A stretch of DNA of 64,000 bases from Crocinitomicaceae bacterium. Its GTDB lineage: Bacteria; Bacteroidota; Bacteroidia; Flavobacteriales_D; Crocinitomicaceae. The position numbers were made by a program, and so were the translations under genes. The stretch spans positions 1 through 64,000 of the forward strand of contig JAQVCM010000004.1 in assembly GCA_028689775.1 (NCBI GenBank). The letters are read 5' to 3'. Positions 10,838-19,003 of the stretch are shown piece after piece. Position 1 is the stretch's first letter. Every line of letters begins with the position of its first letter. Below the pieces are notes generated by a model. The model saw nothing but the letters and a program-made list of their open reading frames with translations. It was not told the DNA's origin and made no database searches.

Positions 10838-11260
10838 TTAATTGGAATTAACACCTGACCAAATCATTAAACCTATTGACCCAACTAAATACAAAGTGGA
10901 TATAAAAATAAAATGAATTTTGCTTAATTTGTTTTTCTCATCGAAGTGAACTTCAATTGATATATATTTTTCATCCCTAATAAGCAATCTTCTACATAAG
11001 AAGTAAATGAGAATTGGAAAAAGTGAAAAAATAACAACTGAGGAAAAAATATCACTTTCAAAATGATGTGTTATTTTAGTGTAAAGGATTAATGCAACGT
11101 AGTTGTTCGTCAATCCTATAAAAATCCCTGCTAATGCAGCAGAAGGAACTTGATCTTGCAGTTCTTTCTTCGTTGTAAGTTTTACAAATTTGTAAATGAT
11201 ATAAAATAGATAATAAAAAGGATTCAAATGTAGATTTTGATATTTCAAATTTAACAGCAT
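10838..11260 (-). CDS. Hypothetical membrane protein
   Basis: This 140-residue protein has no family I recognise. Hydrophobic stretches lie at about residues 42-60, 72-88 and 113-134, suggesting three or four membrane helices. A conserved-looking charged loop sits between the second and third. It is isolated, with gaps of about 170 bases on both sides. Confidence 0.5.
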   Translation of the reverse strand: MLLNLKYQNLHLNPFYYLFYIIYKFVKLTTKKELQDQVPSAALAGIFIGLTNNYVALILYTKITHHFESDIFSSVVIFSLFPILIYFLCRRLLIRDEKYISIEVHFDEKNKLSKIHFIFISTLYLVGSIGLMIWSGVNSN

Positions 11261-11430
11261 GGCATCATGTGTACAACATTACTCCTTAGGAAGTGAAATC
11301 AACGGAGGAATGCGATGACCATAACTCAAATTTTCAAATTGCTAGCTGTCGTCCTTTTTAATAAGCTCAGAAGACCCTTGGAATTCAGAAGTTTAACTCA
11401 ACTTTTTCAATTCTGATTCAAAAGCATCCC

Positions 11431-11880
11431 TTATTTCTTTGCAATTAACTCGTTCGGATCAATTACTGGTAAAATAAATTCAGACATGACAGTTCCTTGC
11501 AAACGTGTCAGTAAAACACCTCTTGATGTAGAGTACGCGATTGAAGCGATTGCATTGGCTAATCCGCCCTTTAAATCAAGTGTATTATCAGGCATTTGGA
11601 CTGCAAGATCTTTGAAATTTTCAATGTGAAAAATATATACCATTTCAAAAAGTACTTTTGCTTCTTGTAAATTGGTATTTGAATTACTTACTGTATGAAC
11701 ATTGATAATTAAATTCGCTTTGATCAAACCATCTTCTAGATTAAAAGCCATGTTGAAATCACAAACAGAAGAGTAATGATTTACTTCATTTTTACCAAAA
11801 AACTCTGGACTTTTAATCTCTGCTTCTACAATTCTAAATTCTTTTAAATGAATTTTATCTGGAATAACTTTAGCTGACAT
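11431..11880 (-). CDS. SecB-like chaperone
   Basis: The 149-residue protein resembles the SecB fold. An N-terminal LKEFRIVEAEIKSPE stretch parallels the SecB RI..KDISFE.P start. VLFEMVYIFHIENF matches the F..EV...GIF.I.G core. The C-terminal SRGVLLTRLQGTVMSEFILP and PVIDPNELI parallel the SecB end (SRGTFP...L.PVNF..L). It begins inside the stop region of an upstream HTH gene (11-base overlap), the arrangement known for antitoxin-chaperone pairs in toxin-antitoxin-chaperone (TAC) loci. I therefore infer a chaperone devoted to the adjacent antitoxin rather than general secretion. I chose ATG 11880; a start at 11943 would add 21 residues overlapping the neighbour. Confidence 0.72.
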   Translation of the reverse strand: MSAKVIPDKIHLKEFRIVEAEIKSPEFFGKNEVNHYSSVCDFNMAFNLEDGLIKANLIINVHTVSNSNTNLQEAKVLFEMVYIFHIENFKDLAVQMPDNTLDLKGGLANAIASIAYSTSRGVLLTRLQGTVMSEFILPVIDPNELIAKK

Positions 11881-12268
11881 GTGCAAATTGATTATTTTGT
11901 TTAACAGTAAAGTTGTTAAATTTTGAAGCTTCGTTAGCTCCAATTGGAGAAGATTTATAAACTGTCATTTCCGTTCCACCGTGAATTGAATGTCCAAACT
12001 TTACATTTTTTGGAATGTAAAATAGCTCTTCACCTAATTCAGCCTGAATTTTTGCCAAGGAACGCAAGGTGAAATTATGATCTCCATTCAGCCATTTGCT
12101 GATCTCAGATTGACTTTTGTTTAAACCTTCTGCCAACTCTTTTTGAGACATTCCTTTGTCTTCTAGGATTTGATTGATACGCACAACAATGTCTGCGTAC
12201 AAGCGAACAAAAATCTCTACGTCTTTCGGCGCTTCTGACATTATTCTTTCTGCAACTTTACTTCTCAT
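11870..12268 (-). CDS. HigA-like HTH antitoxin/regulator with C-terminal extension
   Basis: The 132-residue protein carries an XRE/Cro-type helix-turn-helix at about residues 27-80: KGMSQKELAEGLNKSQSEIS followed by KWLNGDHNFTLRSLAKIQAEL. After the HTH come about 45 residues with scattered aromatics and a polar tail. In TAC systems such a tail (the chaperone-addiction segment) is recognised by a SecB-like chaperone. The next gene is SecB-like and overlaps this one by 11 bases. No toxin gene adjoins it, so it may be an orphan antitoxin or a plain transcription factor. Starts at ATG 12268; ATG 12241 (residue 10) is an alternative. Confidence 0.8.
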   Translation of the reverse strand: MRSKVAERIMSEAPKDVEIFVRLYADIVVRINQILEDKGMSQKELAEGLNKSQSEISKWLNGDHNFTLRSLAKIQAELGEELFYIPKNVKFGHSIHGGTEMTVYKSSPIGANEASKFNNFTVKQNNQFAHVS

Positions 12269-12414
12269 ATTTCTTATGTTAAATAAATTTCTTCATTTCC
12301 GAACTCGTCGAATAGTTTTCTGCTAGAATATTCTATAACAATTAATTCACTTATAAGTTAATTCTTAACTTTCCTTTAAGCAATTCGACGTTTAAAGTGA
12401 ATTAAATATAATTA

Positions 12415-12663
12415 TAATTTTTTCACTCCGTTTTTAAAATGTTTACGATGTCCAACTCCGCTCAACCCATACAACTCATAAACCAACGCATTAACTTCCT
12501 GATCGATTTTGTCGATTTCGGCTTTGATTTTTACCGTTTTTTTTACACTTTATTCAAATAAATTCAATCGCAATTGGCTTTCGAATTCGAATTCATCACG
12601 TTTCGGTGTGTCTTTTTTACCAATGTATTTGTCGGTCAATTCGTCTAAGCTGTATGTTTTCAT
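12415..12663 (-). pseudogene. Fused debris: antitoxin N-terminus plus restriction-enzyme C-terminus
   Basis: Reading the minus strand from ATG 12663 gives 37 codons (MKTYSLDELTDKYIGKKD onward) and then TAA at 12550-12552. This matches the start of HTH antitoxins that pair with RelE/HigB toxins, but the HTH itself is missing. In the same frame after the stop, codons encode KIKAEIDKIDQEVNALVYEL and YGLSG, ending at TAA 12415. That is a close copy of the C terminus of the Type IIG-like enzyme at 14566-17772 (LKSEIDRTDKEIDRLVYELY). The locus is therefore a scar joining two broken genes. It fills most of the 408-base gap 12269-12676. Confidence 0.75.
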
Positions 12664-12676
12664 TTTAAAAAATAAA

Positions 12677-13414
12677 TTACCAGACTTTTTCAGGATACGC
12701 ATTCCATTCTTGACCTTCCAAAAGTCTGCCGTTGGTTTTTTTATTTCGTTTTACTCCGTCCATTCCCCAAGTTCCCCATTGCTTGAAAAAGAAAGCTACG
12801 TTTTGTTCTTCACACTGTTTTTTGATGTTCAGCGCCCAGCCTTTATCCATTGGCCTGGCTTTTGATCCACTTTCGCCACCAACGATTACCCAATCAATTC
12901 CCGACAAGTCAATTTTACCTAGATCTTCCAATAAAGGTTCTACAGAAAGAAATTTAATGCTAGCATTGATATTTCTTAATTTATCAATTCTTGGAAGTCC
13001 GTTTTTTTGATCTTCGACAGAAACTCCCAACCAAATGTTTTCTGGAACGGATCGCTGAGAAAAATAATCCAGCATTTCATTTTCCCTTTTTGTTAGAATT
13101 TGATAAATGTGTTGCGGTGTTATATCAATAACGCCCATTATCTTGTCCAAAAACAATTTTGGCATTTTTTCATGAAACAAATCACTCATGGAGTTTACGA
13201 AGTACTTCGTTCCTTTTTTCTTTTTCAAAGGTTGTTCCAAGCGTTCTGGCATGATGGTAAATTCAAAACCATTGTCATAACCAGGTGCGCCCATCGCTTT
13301 CAAACGAAAAGCCATCGTTTCTGCATAACAATGTTTACAACCTGCTGAAACCTTATTACATCCTGTTGTTGGATTCCAGGTTTCTTCTGTCCACTCGATT
13401 TTAGATTTTTTCAT
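12677..13414 (-). CDS. DUF5131 (phage Gp37/Gp68) family protein, three-Cys motif
   Basis: The 245-residue protein matches the phage Gp37/Gp68 family (DUF5131). Its start IEWTEETWNPTTGCNKVSAG and the cysteines C19, C26 and C29 (CX6CX2C, followed by YAE) are typical. Later blocks include YFVNSMSDLFHE, IWLGVSVEDQ, FLSVEPLLEDLG and WVIVGGESGSKARPM. The cysteine cluster and barrel-like strands suggest a metal- or radical-SAM-like enzyme, but no reaction has been established that I know of. The start overlaps the end of tcmP by 14 bases, so the two are translated together; this pairing is recurrent in the families. I use ATG 13414. Confidence 0.88.
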   Translation of the reverse strand: MKKSKIEWTEETWNPTTGCNKVSAGCKHCYAETMAFRLKAMGAPGYDNGFEFTIMPERLEQPLKKKKGTKYFVNSMSDLFHEKMPKLFLDKIMGVIDITPQHIYQILTKRENEMLDYFSQRSVPENIWLGVSVEDQKNGLPRIDKLRNINASIKFLSVEPLLEDLGKIDLSGIDWVIVGGESGSKARPMDKGWALNIKKQCEEQNVAFFFKQWGTWGMDGVKRNKKTNGRLLEGQEWNAYPEKVW

Positions 13415-14495
13415 AGTTGACAATTATTTTCTTTTTAAACACACTGTCGTATGTTACACAAGGAGATTTTGATTTATAAGAAATCAATTTTGCTTTTTTC
13501 ATTTCTTTCATGCATTCCTCTGCATGTTTTCCAATATGCCCATTTTCATATACAAAGTTCAACAATTGATGGTTTGTTTTTATCTCTTGATTTAGAATTT
13601 TTTCCTTTACTATTTGTTTAAAACTTTCAACTTTATTTAGTTTTTGTCCTTCAAATAAATCGAATTGGATTAGGCTTGACTCGTTATCAATATCAAAATT
13701 TGCATCGCCATTTAAACCATTATATTTCCAAGTAAGGTTCAAGAATTTCTCAACAGCTCTAACATGTGTTGCACCGAAAATAACTCCGTATATGTTTGTA
13801 TTCTTTTTCAATGAAAATGGATATAATTTCAATTTAGAAGTTGACGAAATATTTTTGCGTAACTGTTCCGTTAGGTTTCTATGAACTTTATTGTAATCAG
13901 TATTTTTAAGTTGTTCTACGTCAATATTTGAAAGATGCATTTTAAATTCTTTTAATTCGCCGAATCTTCTTATGTAGGATGAAGACGCAAAATATAAAAA
14001 ATCTGTCTGCTTTGTTTCTTCAAGCTTTTTCAAATATTGACCTGATAAAAATTTCACTCCATTCTGATCTAGATAAACTAGCGAAGGAAAATCTTTGATA
14101 ATTGGAAATAAACGGGGAAATAAAGTTTCAAAATCTTCATTGTAAAATTTTAATTGAACATAATGCTCAATTCCATTTTCCTCTTTAAATTTCTTAGAAC
14201 TTGATGAAACTAGTAATTCATATTTGTTTTTATCAAACTCATTCAAATGAAGTATAATTGAAATTTTCTTTTGAAAAATATTTCCTCTTTGCTCAATTAT
14301 TTTTTCAATCAATCTAATCGGACTTCCAGCTATGCCATTTAGATCATAACCCGTTCCAGCAAAGAAATCAAAGATGTGAATCTCTTTTAAGTAGCCTTGC
14401 ATCACGAAAGTTGGAATCCATGCTTGTGCATAATCTTCAAACAATTTAAGTTTTATGATTGTCGTTTCATCAAAAGGTTTGTCATGTAAATTCAT
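13401..14495 (-). CDS. tcmP: Three-Cys-motif partner protein TcmP
   Basis: This 364-residue protein matches the three-Cys-motif partner family. Its N-terminal LKLFEDYAQAWIPTF, then IHIFDFFAGTGYD and GSPIRLIEKI, are hallmarks. The FDFFAGTG loop resembles a methyltransferase SAM-binding motif I, and LVYLDQNGVKFL fits the family's next acidic strand. The C-terminal 90 residues look like a winged-helix-type end. The family name reflects its linkage to a three-Cys protein, here the overlapping DUF5131 gene. Function is unknown. It lies 70 bases downstream of the Type IIG-like enzyme on the same strand, suggesting an operon. Confidence 0.85.
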   Translation of the reverse strand: MNLHDKPFDETTIIKLKLFEDYAQAWIPTFVMQGYLKEIHIFDFFAGTGYDLNGIAGSPIRLIEKIIEQRGNIFQKKISIILHLNEFDKNKYELLVSSSSKKFKEENGIEHYVQLKFYNEDFETLFPRLFPIIKDFPSLVYLDQNGVKFLSGQYLKKLEETKQTDFLYFASSSYIRRFGELKEFKMHLSNIDVEQLKNTDYNKVHRNLTEQLRKNISSTSKLKLYPFSLKKNTNIYGVIFGATHVRAVEKFLNLTWKYNGLNGDANFDIDNESSLIQFDLFEGQKLNKVESFKQIVKEKILNQEIKTNHQLLNFVYENGHIGKHAEECMKEMKKAKLISYKSKSPCVTYDSVFKKKIIVNYEKI

Positions 14496-14565
14496 AGATT
14501 ATTGATTAAATTACAATCAAACATACGAAAATATTCTAATCAAAGCTAATTTATTTCAATTTATC

Positions 14566-17500
14566 TCAACTCCCTTCAACAATCCCAATCTCCTCCTCAC
14601 TCAACCCATACAACTCATAAACCAGCCTATCAATCTCTTTATCCGTGCGGTCGATTTCTGATTTCAACTCCAAGGCTTCTTTTTTCTTGGTTTCAAAAAC
14701 TTCCATCCATTCCATTTCTTGCAGTTTGCTTAAAGGTGTGCCGCCTGAAGTTTTGATGGCTTTGTTGAGTTCTTTGATGAAGTCGGTGAAGGTGAGTTCG
14801 TGCCAAGATTGGAGTTTTTTAGAAAGAGTTTCTAAATTAAATTTTGAGACTAAATAATCGGAAAACCTATTATTAAGCTTTACAGAATCAGATGTAACTG
14901 AAATAATTAGATTGACTTTGTCTAGTAAAGCATTTGATTCTAAACTATTTATTTCATCAGGCAATGGGAATTCTTTAATGTATTGTGGTCTATATCTTAA
15001 ATATCCTCCGCGAATACTATTGCTATTATTCAACACAAAATAATGCAACAATTTTGAATTAAATATACCAAGAAGTAATTCCAAACTGTAGCCTTTTTCT
15101 TTTCCATTTTGGTTTAATTCAAGACTACATAATGTCCTTACATGCCAATTACACTCGCGATCAATTGAAAACTGAGGTCGAATTGAAATATCAGACCACA
15201 AAATTCTGTCTACATTATATTTATGTAAGTTTTTGGGATAAACAAATCCAAACCATTTTTCATTGTTCATCTTGCCTTTATCCCTGCTCTTCAAAGCTTC
15301 GGAATGACTATCTAAATATTCCCAAAGAATAGGATACTCTGTTTTTATTCTGGCTATGTCAATTAATGTTCTATCTTTTTTGTAAGGTACAATACCAAAA
15401 TAGTTTGCCTCGTTAAAAAAATAACGATTTGCATTAGTTCCTTTCAATAATGGATGAATTATTTCATTATTTGGATCTTGAAATAACTCAATAATCGGAT
15501 TTGATTTATGGATAACAAAAATATCATCAGCTCCAGTTTCAATACCTGTAAATATCGAAGTAATATCTTTTACTTGAAATCCTCCTATTATATTTATTGT
15601 AGATTTAAATTGCCAACCAATGCCACTCGATGAATCACTTATTTTAATTTCAGAAGAGTTAAATGTTTCTATTTCTTGAGGAGTATTTTCATTGAGCTCT
15701 TTATATTTAGTTATTCCTTTAGTATCATTTTTCAAAACAAAAATACAACAGTAAGTTGTTGCGTCATCGAAAACTTGATAATCTTTAAAATCAACATATA
15801 ATAAAATGTGACAACTTTTATCTAAAAATCCTCTAAGACCTTCTCCAGTTTTTGTACTTGTAAATTTAGATGGATTAATGTAGGACAGCAAACCTTCACT
15901 ATTTATTAGTTTTGAACCTAATTCTATAAACAAAAGGTATAAATCAAAATTATAAGTTGCGCTGAGATACTTATTTTCTAAAAACAAAATTTGATTTTCA
16001 TTACTTAAGTTTTGTCTTTTCACATACGGCGGATTCCCAATAATCACATCAAATCCACCATTCTTAAACACTTCTGGAAATTCATCTTCCCACTTAAACG
16101 CTTTATCGCCGGCAACTGCTTTGCTGTCAATCAGTGAATTTCCGCATTTGATGTTGTTGTTTAGGTCGTTCAGTTTTCTGCGCGGTTGGGCGGTTCGCAG
16201 CCACAGCGATAATTTGGCAATTTCAACCGATTCTTCGTTTAAATCTACGCCGTAAATGTTTTTTTCGAGAATGGTGTTTTCAATTTCCTGAAACACGATG
16301 GCGCCACCCAATAAGGCCGCTTGCAATTCATCTACCGATTCGTGTTCTTTGATTAAAAAGTCCAGTGCTTGGTTTAAGAAAGCGCCAGAACCACACGCAG
16401 GATCGCAAATGGTTAAATCCAACAACCACGAGCGATACGTATCCAGTTTTTCCAACAACAACCGTTTGGTTTCTTTTTGGCGTTTGGCAGTAAATTCTTC
16501 GTCGACAATTTCCAGTTCGGCTCTTTTTTCACGGCATAATTTTCCAACGGTATTGTCAACGATGTATTTGGTAATGTATTTTGGCGTGTAGAAAACACCG
16601 TCTTTCTTGCGTTTCGTTTTTTGCTTGTCGAAATCCGTTCCTTCAATTTCGGCATTGACGCTTTCAATTTCGTTGAGCGAATTTTCAAAAATATGTCCCA
16701 AAATATTGACATCAACCTGACTTTCAAAATCGTATTCCGATAATTTCTTGGCGTGTTTGTAAAGCAATTCATCGTCGAGCAACAAACTATCCAAAACATC
16801 ATCTGGTTTAAACAATCCACCGTTGTAAGCAAAAATCTCCGCTTTGCTGTCCGTCCCTTTTCTTCCCGTATCGAGGTAATTGAAATACAATTTAAAGCGG
16901 TCGTACAAGGGAAAAATCGCATCCATGTCTTTCAATTTGTTCCAATCTTCCAAAATCTTGTGGGTCGAATTGGGCGGCAATAAACCGCGATCTTCCGCGA
17001 AGAAAATAAACAAGAAACGGTCAATTAGCTTTTGAGATTTCTTGAATAAATTCAGTTTGATATTTTTATCCGCTTTGCTGGTTTCTTCCGAAGCGAGTAC
17101 GTTGCGAAAAACGTCGTTGCGCAAATTCTTTTTGACCAAATCGCGAAACAATTCCCGTTTAAAAAGCGAATAATCTGCGTAGAATTTTTTGGTGATATTT
17201 TCCTGTTCCACCACCGAAGCCTCTTTGATCGAAAGCGGAATGTGGTTCTGAATATTTTCAGCCGCCAAAGACAAGTACAGCACTTCAAAACGTTGTTGGT
17301 CGATGGTAAAAAGATCAAACTCTTCAAAATCAACTGCATTGTTGATGTAAAACCGTAATTTTTCAAAATTGGAAGTAATCACATACACACATTCCGTGTG
17401 ATTTGCTTTGTAATCAAATGCCTGTTGTCGCACCTTTTCCAAATCTTTGGTATCGGTACCTTTCAACTCAATCACGCCAATTGCCTTTCCATCTTTCAAA

Positions 17501-17772
17501 ATGGCACCATCCACTTTTTTAGAACCTTTTTCATTTTTCAACTCCGTCGTGAGGTTGTAATTCGGCTGCGGATTAAGCGTATATCCAAAAACATCCACAA
17601 ACAATTCGCGCAAAAATCCCTCTTGGTATTGCTCTTCCTTCGAATTTCGAATGTTCTCCTGAATATTCAAATTGTGAAAATGCTTCGAGAATTTTTTAAA
17701 CGCTTTCGCAACAGCCTCTTTATCTTGCTGTTTAAGGAACTTATTGAGAACAGATTTCTGGTATAACGACAT
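14566..17772 (-). CDS. Type IIG-like restriction-modification enzyme (Eco57I-type N6 adenine methylase)
   Basis: The 1068-residue protein combines cleavage, methylation and DNA recognition. Near the N terminus, KKVDGAIL (D88) and GVIELKGTD (E102-x-K104) form a PD-(D/E)xK nuclease motif. A helical linker follows. The methyltransferase domain has motif I DPACGSGAFLNQ (about residue 455) and the adenine-methylase motif GNPPYVKRQ (about residue 577). The C-terminal 400 residues, including a TaqI-like specificity region (HPLLKGTNANRYFF), end in a coiled tail. All motifs are intact, so the enzyme should be active. It heads a minus-strand series with tcmP and DUF5131. A short copy of its C terminus persists as debris at 12415-12549. 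Confidence 0.9.
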   Translation of the reverse strand: MSLYQKSVLNKFLKQQDKEAVAKAFKKFSKHFHNLNIQENIRNSKEEQYQEGFLRELFVDVFGYTLNPQPNYNLTTELKNEKGSKKVDGAILKDGKAIGVIELKGTDTKDLEKVRQQAFDYKANHTECVYVITSNFEKLRFYINNAVDFEEFDLFTIDQQRFEVLYLSLAAENIQNHIPLSIKEASVVEQENITKKFYADYSLFKRELFRDLVKKNLRNDVFRNVLASEETSKADKNIKLNLFKKSQKLIDRFLFIFFAEDRGLLPPNSTHKILEDWNKLKDMDAIFPLYDRFKLYFNYLDTGRKGTDSKAEIFAYNGGLFKPDDVLDSLLLDDELLYKHAKKLSEYDFESQVDVNILGHIFENSLNEIESVNAEIEGTDFDKQKTKRKKDGVFYTPKYITKYIVDNTVGKLCREKRAELEIVDEEFTAKRQKETKRLLLEKLDTYRSWLLDLTICDPACGSGAFLNQALDFLIKEHESVDELQAALLGGAIVFQEIENTILEKNIYGVDLNEESVEIAKLSLWLRTAQPRRKLNDLNNNIKCGNSLIDSKAVAGDKAFKWEDEFPEVFKNGGFDVIIGNPPYVKRQNLSNENQILFLENKYLSATYNFDLYLLFIELGSKLINSEGLLSYINPSKFTSTKTGEGLRGFLDKSCHILLYVDFKDYQVFDDATTYCCIFVLKNDTKGITKYKELNENTPQEIETFNSSEIKISDSSSGIGWQFKSTINIIGGFQVKDITSIFTGIETGADDIFVIHKSNPIIELFQDPNNEIIHPLLKGTNANRYFFNEANYFGIVPYKKDRTLIDIARIKTEYPILWEYLDSHSEALKSRDKGKMNNEKWFGFVYPKNLHKYNVDRILWSDISIRPQFSIDRECNWHVRTLCSLELNQNGKEKGYSLELLLGIFNSKLLHYFVLNNSNSIRGGYLRYRPQYIKEFPLPDEINSLESNALLDKVNLIISVTSDSVKLNNRFSDYLVSKFNLETLSKKLQSWHELTFTDFIKELNKAIKTSGGTPLSKLQEMEWMEVFETKKKEALELKSEIDRTDKEIDRLVYELYGLSEEEIGIVEGS

Positions 17773-18037
17773 GGTGAATAGATCAATAAAAGTAATGCAA
17801 GCAATCGACGGTTTTCAACATAAAATGTAGCTAAGTAACCGTTTTTATCTGTTGATTGATAGCGAGAACAAGGTTAAACAAAAAATGGGGGATTGGCAAA
17901 TAGTTTGGGGTATAAAAACAATTCTTGCCTACCGAACCAGTCTTTCCGAAAAATTTCCCAAGAAATTTGAGGAATCTTTTGGGTGAAATTATAGGATTAT
18001 GATAAACCGCGGGGAAAGAAACTCAACGTGTGGTGAT

Positions 18038-18110
18038 AATGTCATCCCTTCGGGATTTGACGCGCAGGTACTTTTGACATCGGTTATAAAAATGTCATCC
18101 CTTCGGGATT
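18038..18110. repeat. Two family B hairpin repeats
   Basis: The 646-base stretch 17773-18418 before the tRNA-Arg contains AATGTCATCCCTTCGGGATT at 18038-18057 (continuing TGA) and again at 18091-18110. ATCCC and GGGAT can pair around a TTC/TTCG-type loop. The first 265 bases of the stretch show nothing else I can support. Confidence 0.7.
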
Positions 18111-18226
18111 ATTGCGTTCGATTTAGATAACAAAAGCATCATTTAGAGAATAGTACCTGAAATACAGCTAACAACAACAAGCATCATTTTTTCAAAAAAA
18201 CCCGAAGAACTGGCAAAAAACTGGGT

Positions 18227-18264
18227 ATAAAAAAAGCTCCGATTTAAAAAAATCAGAGCTTTTT
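18227..18264 (-). terminator. Terminator beyond the partial tRNA-Arg copy
   Basis: GCTCCGATTT and AAATCAGAGC form a stem with flanking A and T runs on either side, so it could work on both strands. It directly follows the 3' end of the partial tRNA copy. Confidence 0.65.
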
Positions 18265-18345
18265 TGGTGACCTCGTCAAGATTCAAACTTGAAACCTCTA
18301 CAGCCGTAATGTAGTGCTTCTGCCGCGGCGGATTGAGCTACTACG
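18265..18345 (-). pseudogene. Partial tRNA-Arg(ACG) copy with a replaced 5' half
   Basis: Bases 18265-18318 are identical to 18419-18472, the 3' part of the intact tRNA-Arg from the CCA end through the T arm and anticodon arm. Upstream of that, the D arm and 5' acceptor strand are replaced by a GC-rich sequence (GCCGCGGCGG) that cannot pair with the acceptor 3' strand. It is therefore unlikely to make a functional tRNA. Confidence 0.75.
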
Positions 18346-18370
18346 GAAATTGTAGATTTGACAAAAAAAA

Positions 18371-18419
18371 TAGTTCAATCAAAAAAAGTCCAATCTTTCG
18401 ATTGAACTTTTCTTTTTTT
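18371..18419 (-). terminator. Terminator of tRNA-Arg
   Basis: GTTCAATC and GATTGAAC form a stem followed, on the minus strand, by AT-rich sequence with a T-run. It lies immediately after the tRNA 3' end. Confidence 0.6.
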
Positions 18420-18495
18420 GGTGACCTCGTCAAGATTCAAACTTGAAACCTCTACAGCCGTAATGTAGTGCTCTATTCAGTTGAGCTACGAAGCC
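18419..18495 (-). tRNA. tRNA-Arg (anticodon ACG)
   Basis: The minus strand folds into a standard cloverleaf. The acceptor GGCTTCG pairs with CGAGGTC with a few G-U pairs. The D arm is GCTC/GAGC. The anticodon stem CTACA/TGTAG encloses TTACGGC, giving ACG. The T arm is TCAAG/CTTGA. CCA is encoded after discriminator A. It decodes CGU and, with inosine, CGC and CGA. Confidence 0.93.
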
Positions 18496-18551
18496 TTTTG
18501 CGAGCACAAAGATAATCCTTTTTTCTTTGTTTGCAAGTGTTTATTTAAATT

Positions 18552-18824
18552 TTATTCAATTTCTGCACTAATACCTCGGTCTAGCAATGCGGTGCACATT
18601 GGTTCTAAGGTGTCGTACGAACCTCTCTTTACTTGGCTTTTCCCCTTGTAATGAATAATATAAGTACATTGAGTTGCTTGTTCAACTTCGTGATTACACA
18701 CTTTAATTAAGGAATCAATTACGTGTTCAAAAGAATTCACATCGTCGTTGTAAACAATCAAATCTTGTTCGCCAACCAGTGCTTCTACTCTTTCTTCTAA
18801 TACTTCAACTTGTGTTTCTACCAT
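18552..18824 (-). CDS. clpS: ATP-dependent Clp protease adaptor ClpS
   Basis: The 90-residue protein matches ClpS, which delivers N-degron substrates to ClpAP-type proteases. The diagnostic block LIVYNDDVNSFEHVIDSL (about residues 22-39) contains the NDD motif that binds the substrate N terminus and the following helix. CTYIIHYKGKSQVKRG corresponds to the second conserved region, though the usual 'A..VH..G' reads slightly differently. Length is normal. Its stop codon lies 57 bases from the tRNA-Arg 5' end, and both are on the minus strand. Confidence 0.92.
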   Translation of the reverse strand: MVETQVEVLEERVEALVGEQDLIVYNDDVNSFEHVIDSLIKVCNHEVEQATQCTYIIHYKGKSQVKRGSYDTLEPMCTALLDRGISAEIE

Positions 18825-19003
18825 CTTTTTAATGCTAAATGCTTTTGCAAAATTAAGCCTTTTAGTTTGAATAAAAAAAATAAATTACAGCGTTAACATT
18901 AAAATGAAGGTTTGACATATTCGTACCAAAAATTTTTTTTGTCACCTGTTCAAGGATGTATTTGATAAATGATAATTCCTTACCTTAGATTCAAAATACA
19001 ACG

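Noticed and set aside
12269-12414. Missing HigB toxin of the HTH/SecB-like pair
   Set aside because: No frame of suitable length in either direction, only AT-rich sequence. The debris just beyond is an antitoxin start, not a toxin.
12509-13348. Plus-strand frames opposite the DUF5131 gene
   Set aside because: They lie antisense to a well-supported gene and have no recognisable domain.
18265-18345. Second functional tRNA-Arg gene
   Set aside because: The 5' acceptor strand and D arm cannot pair. Only the 3' half is conserved.
11431-18551. Active mobile element or prophage
   Set aside because: There is no integrase, transposase or structural phage gene in the window.
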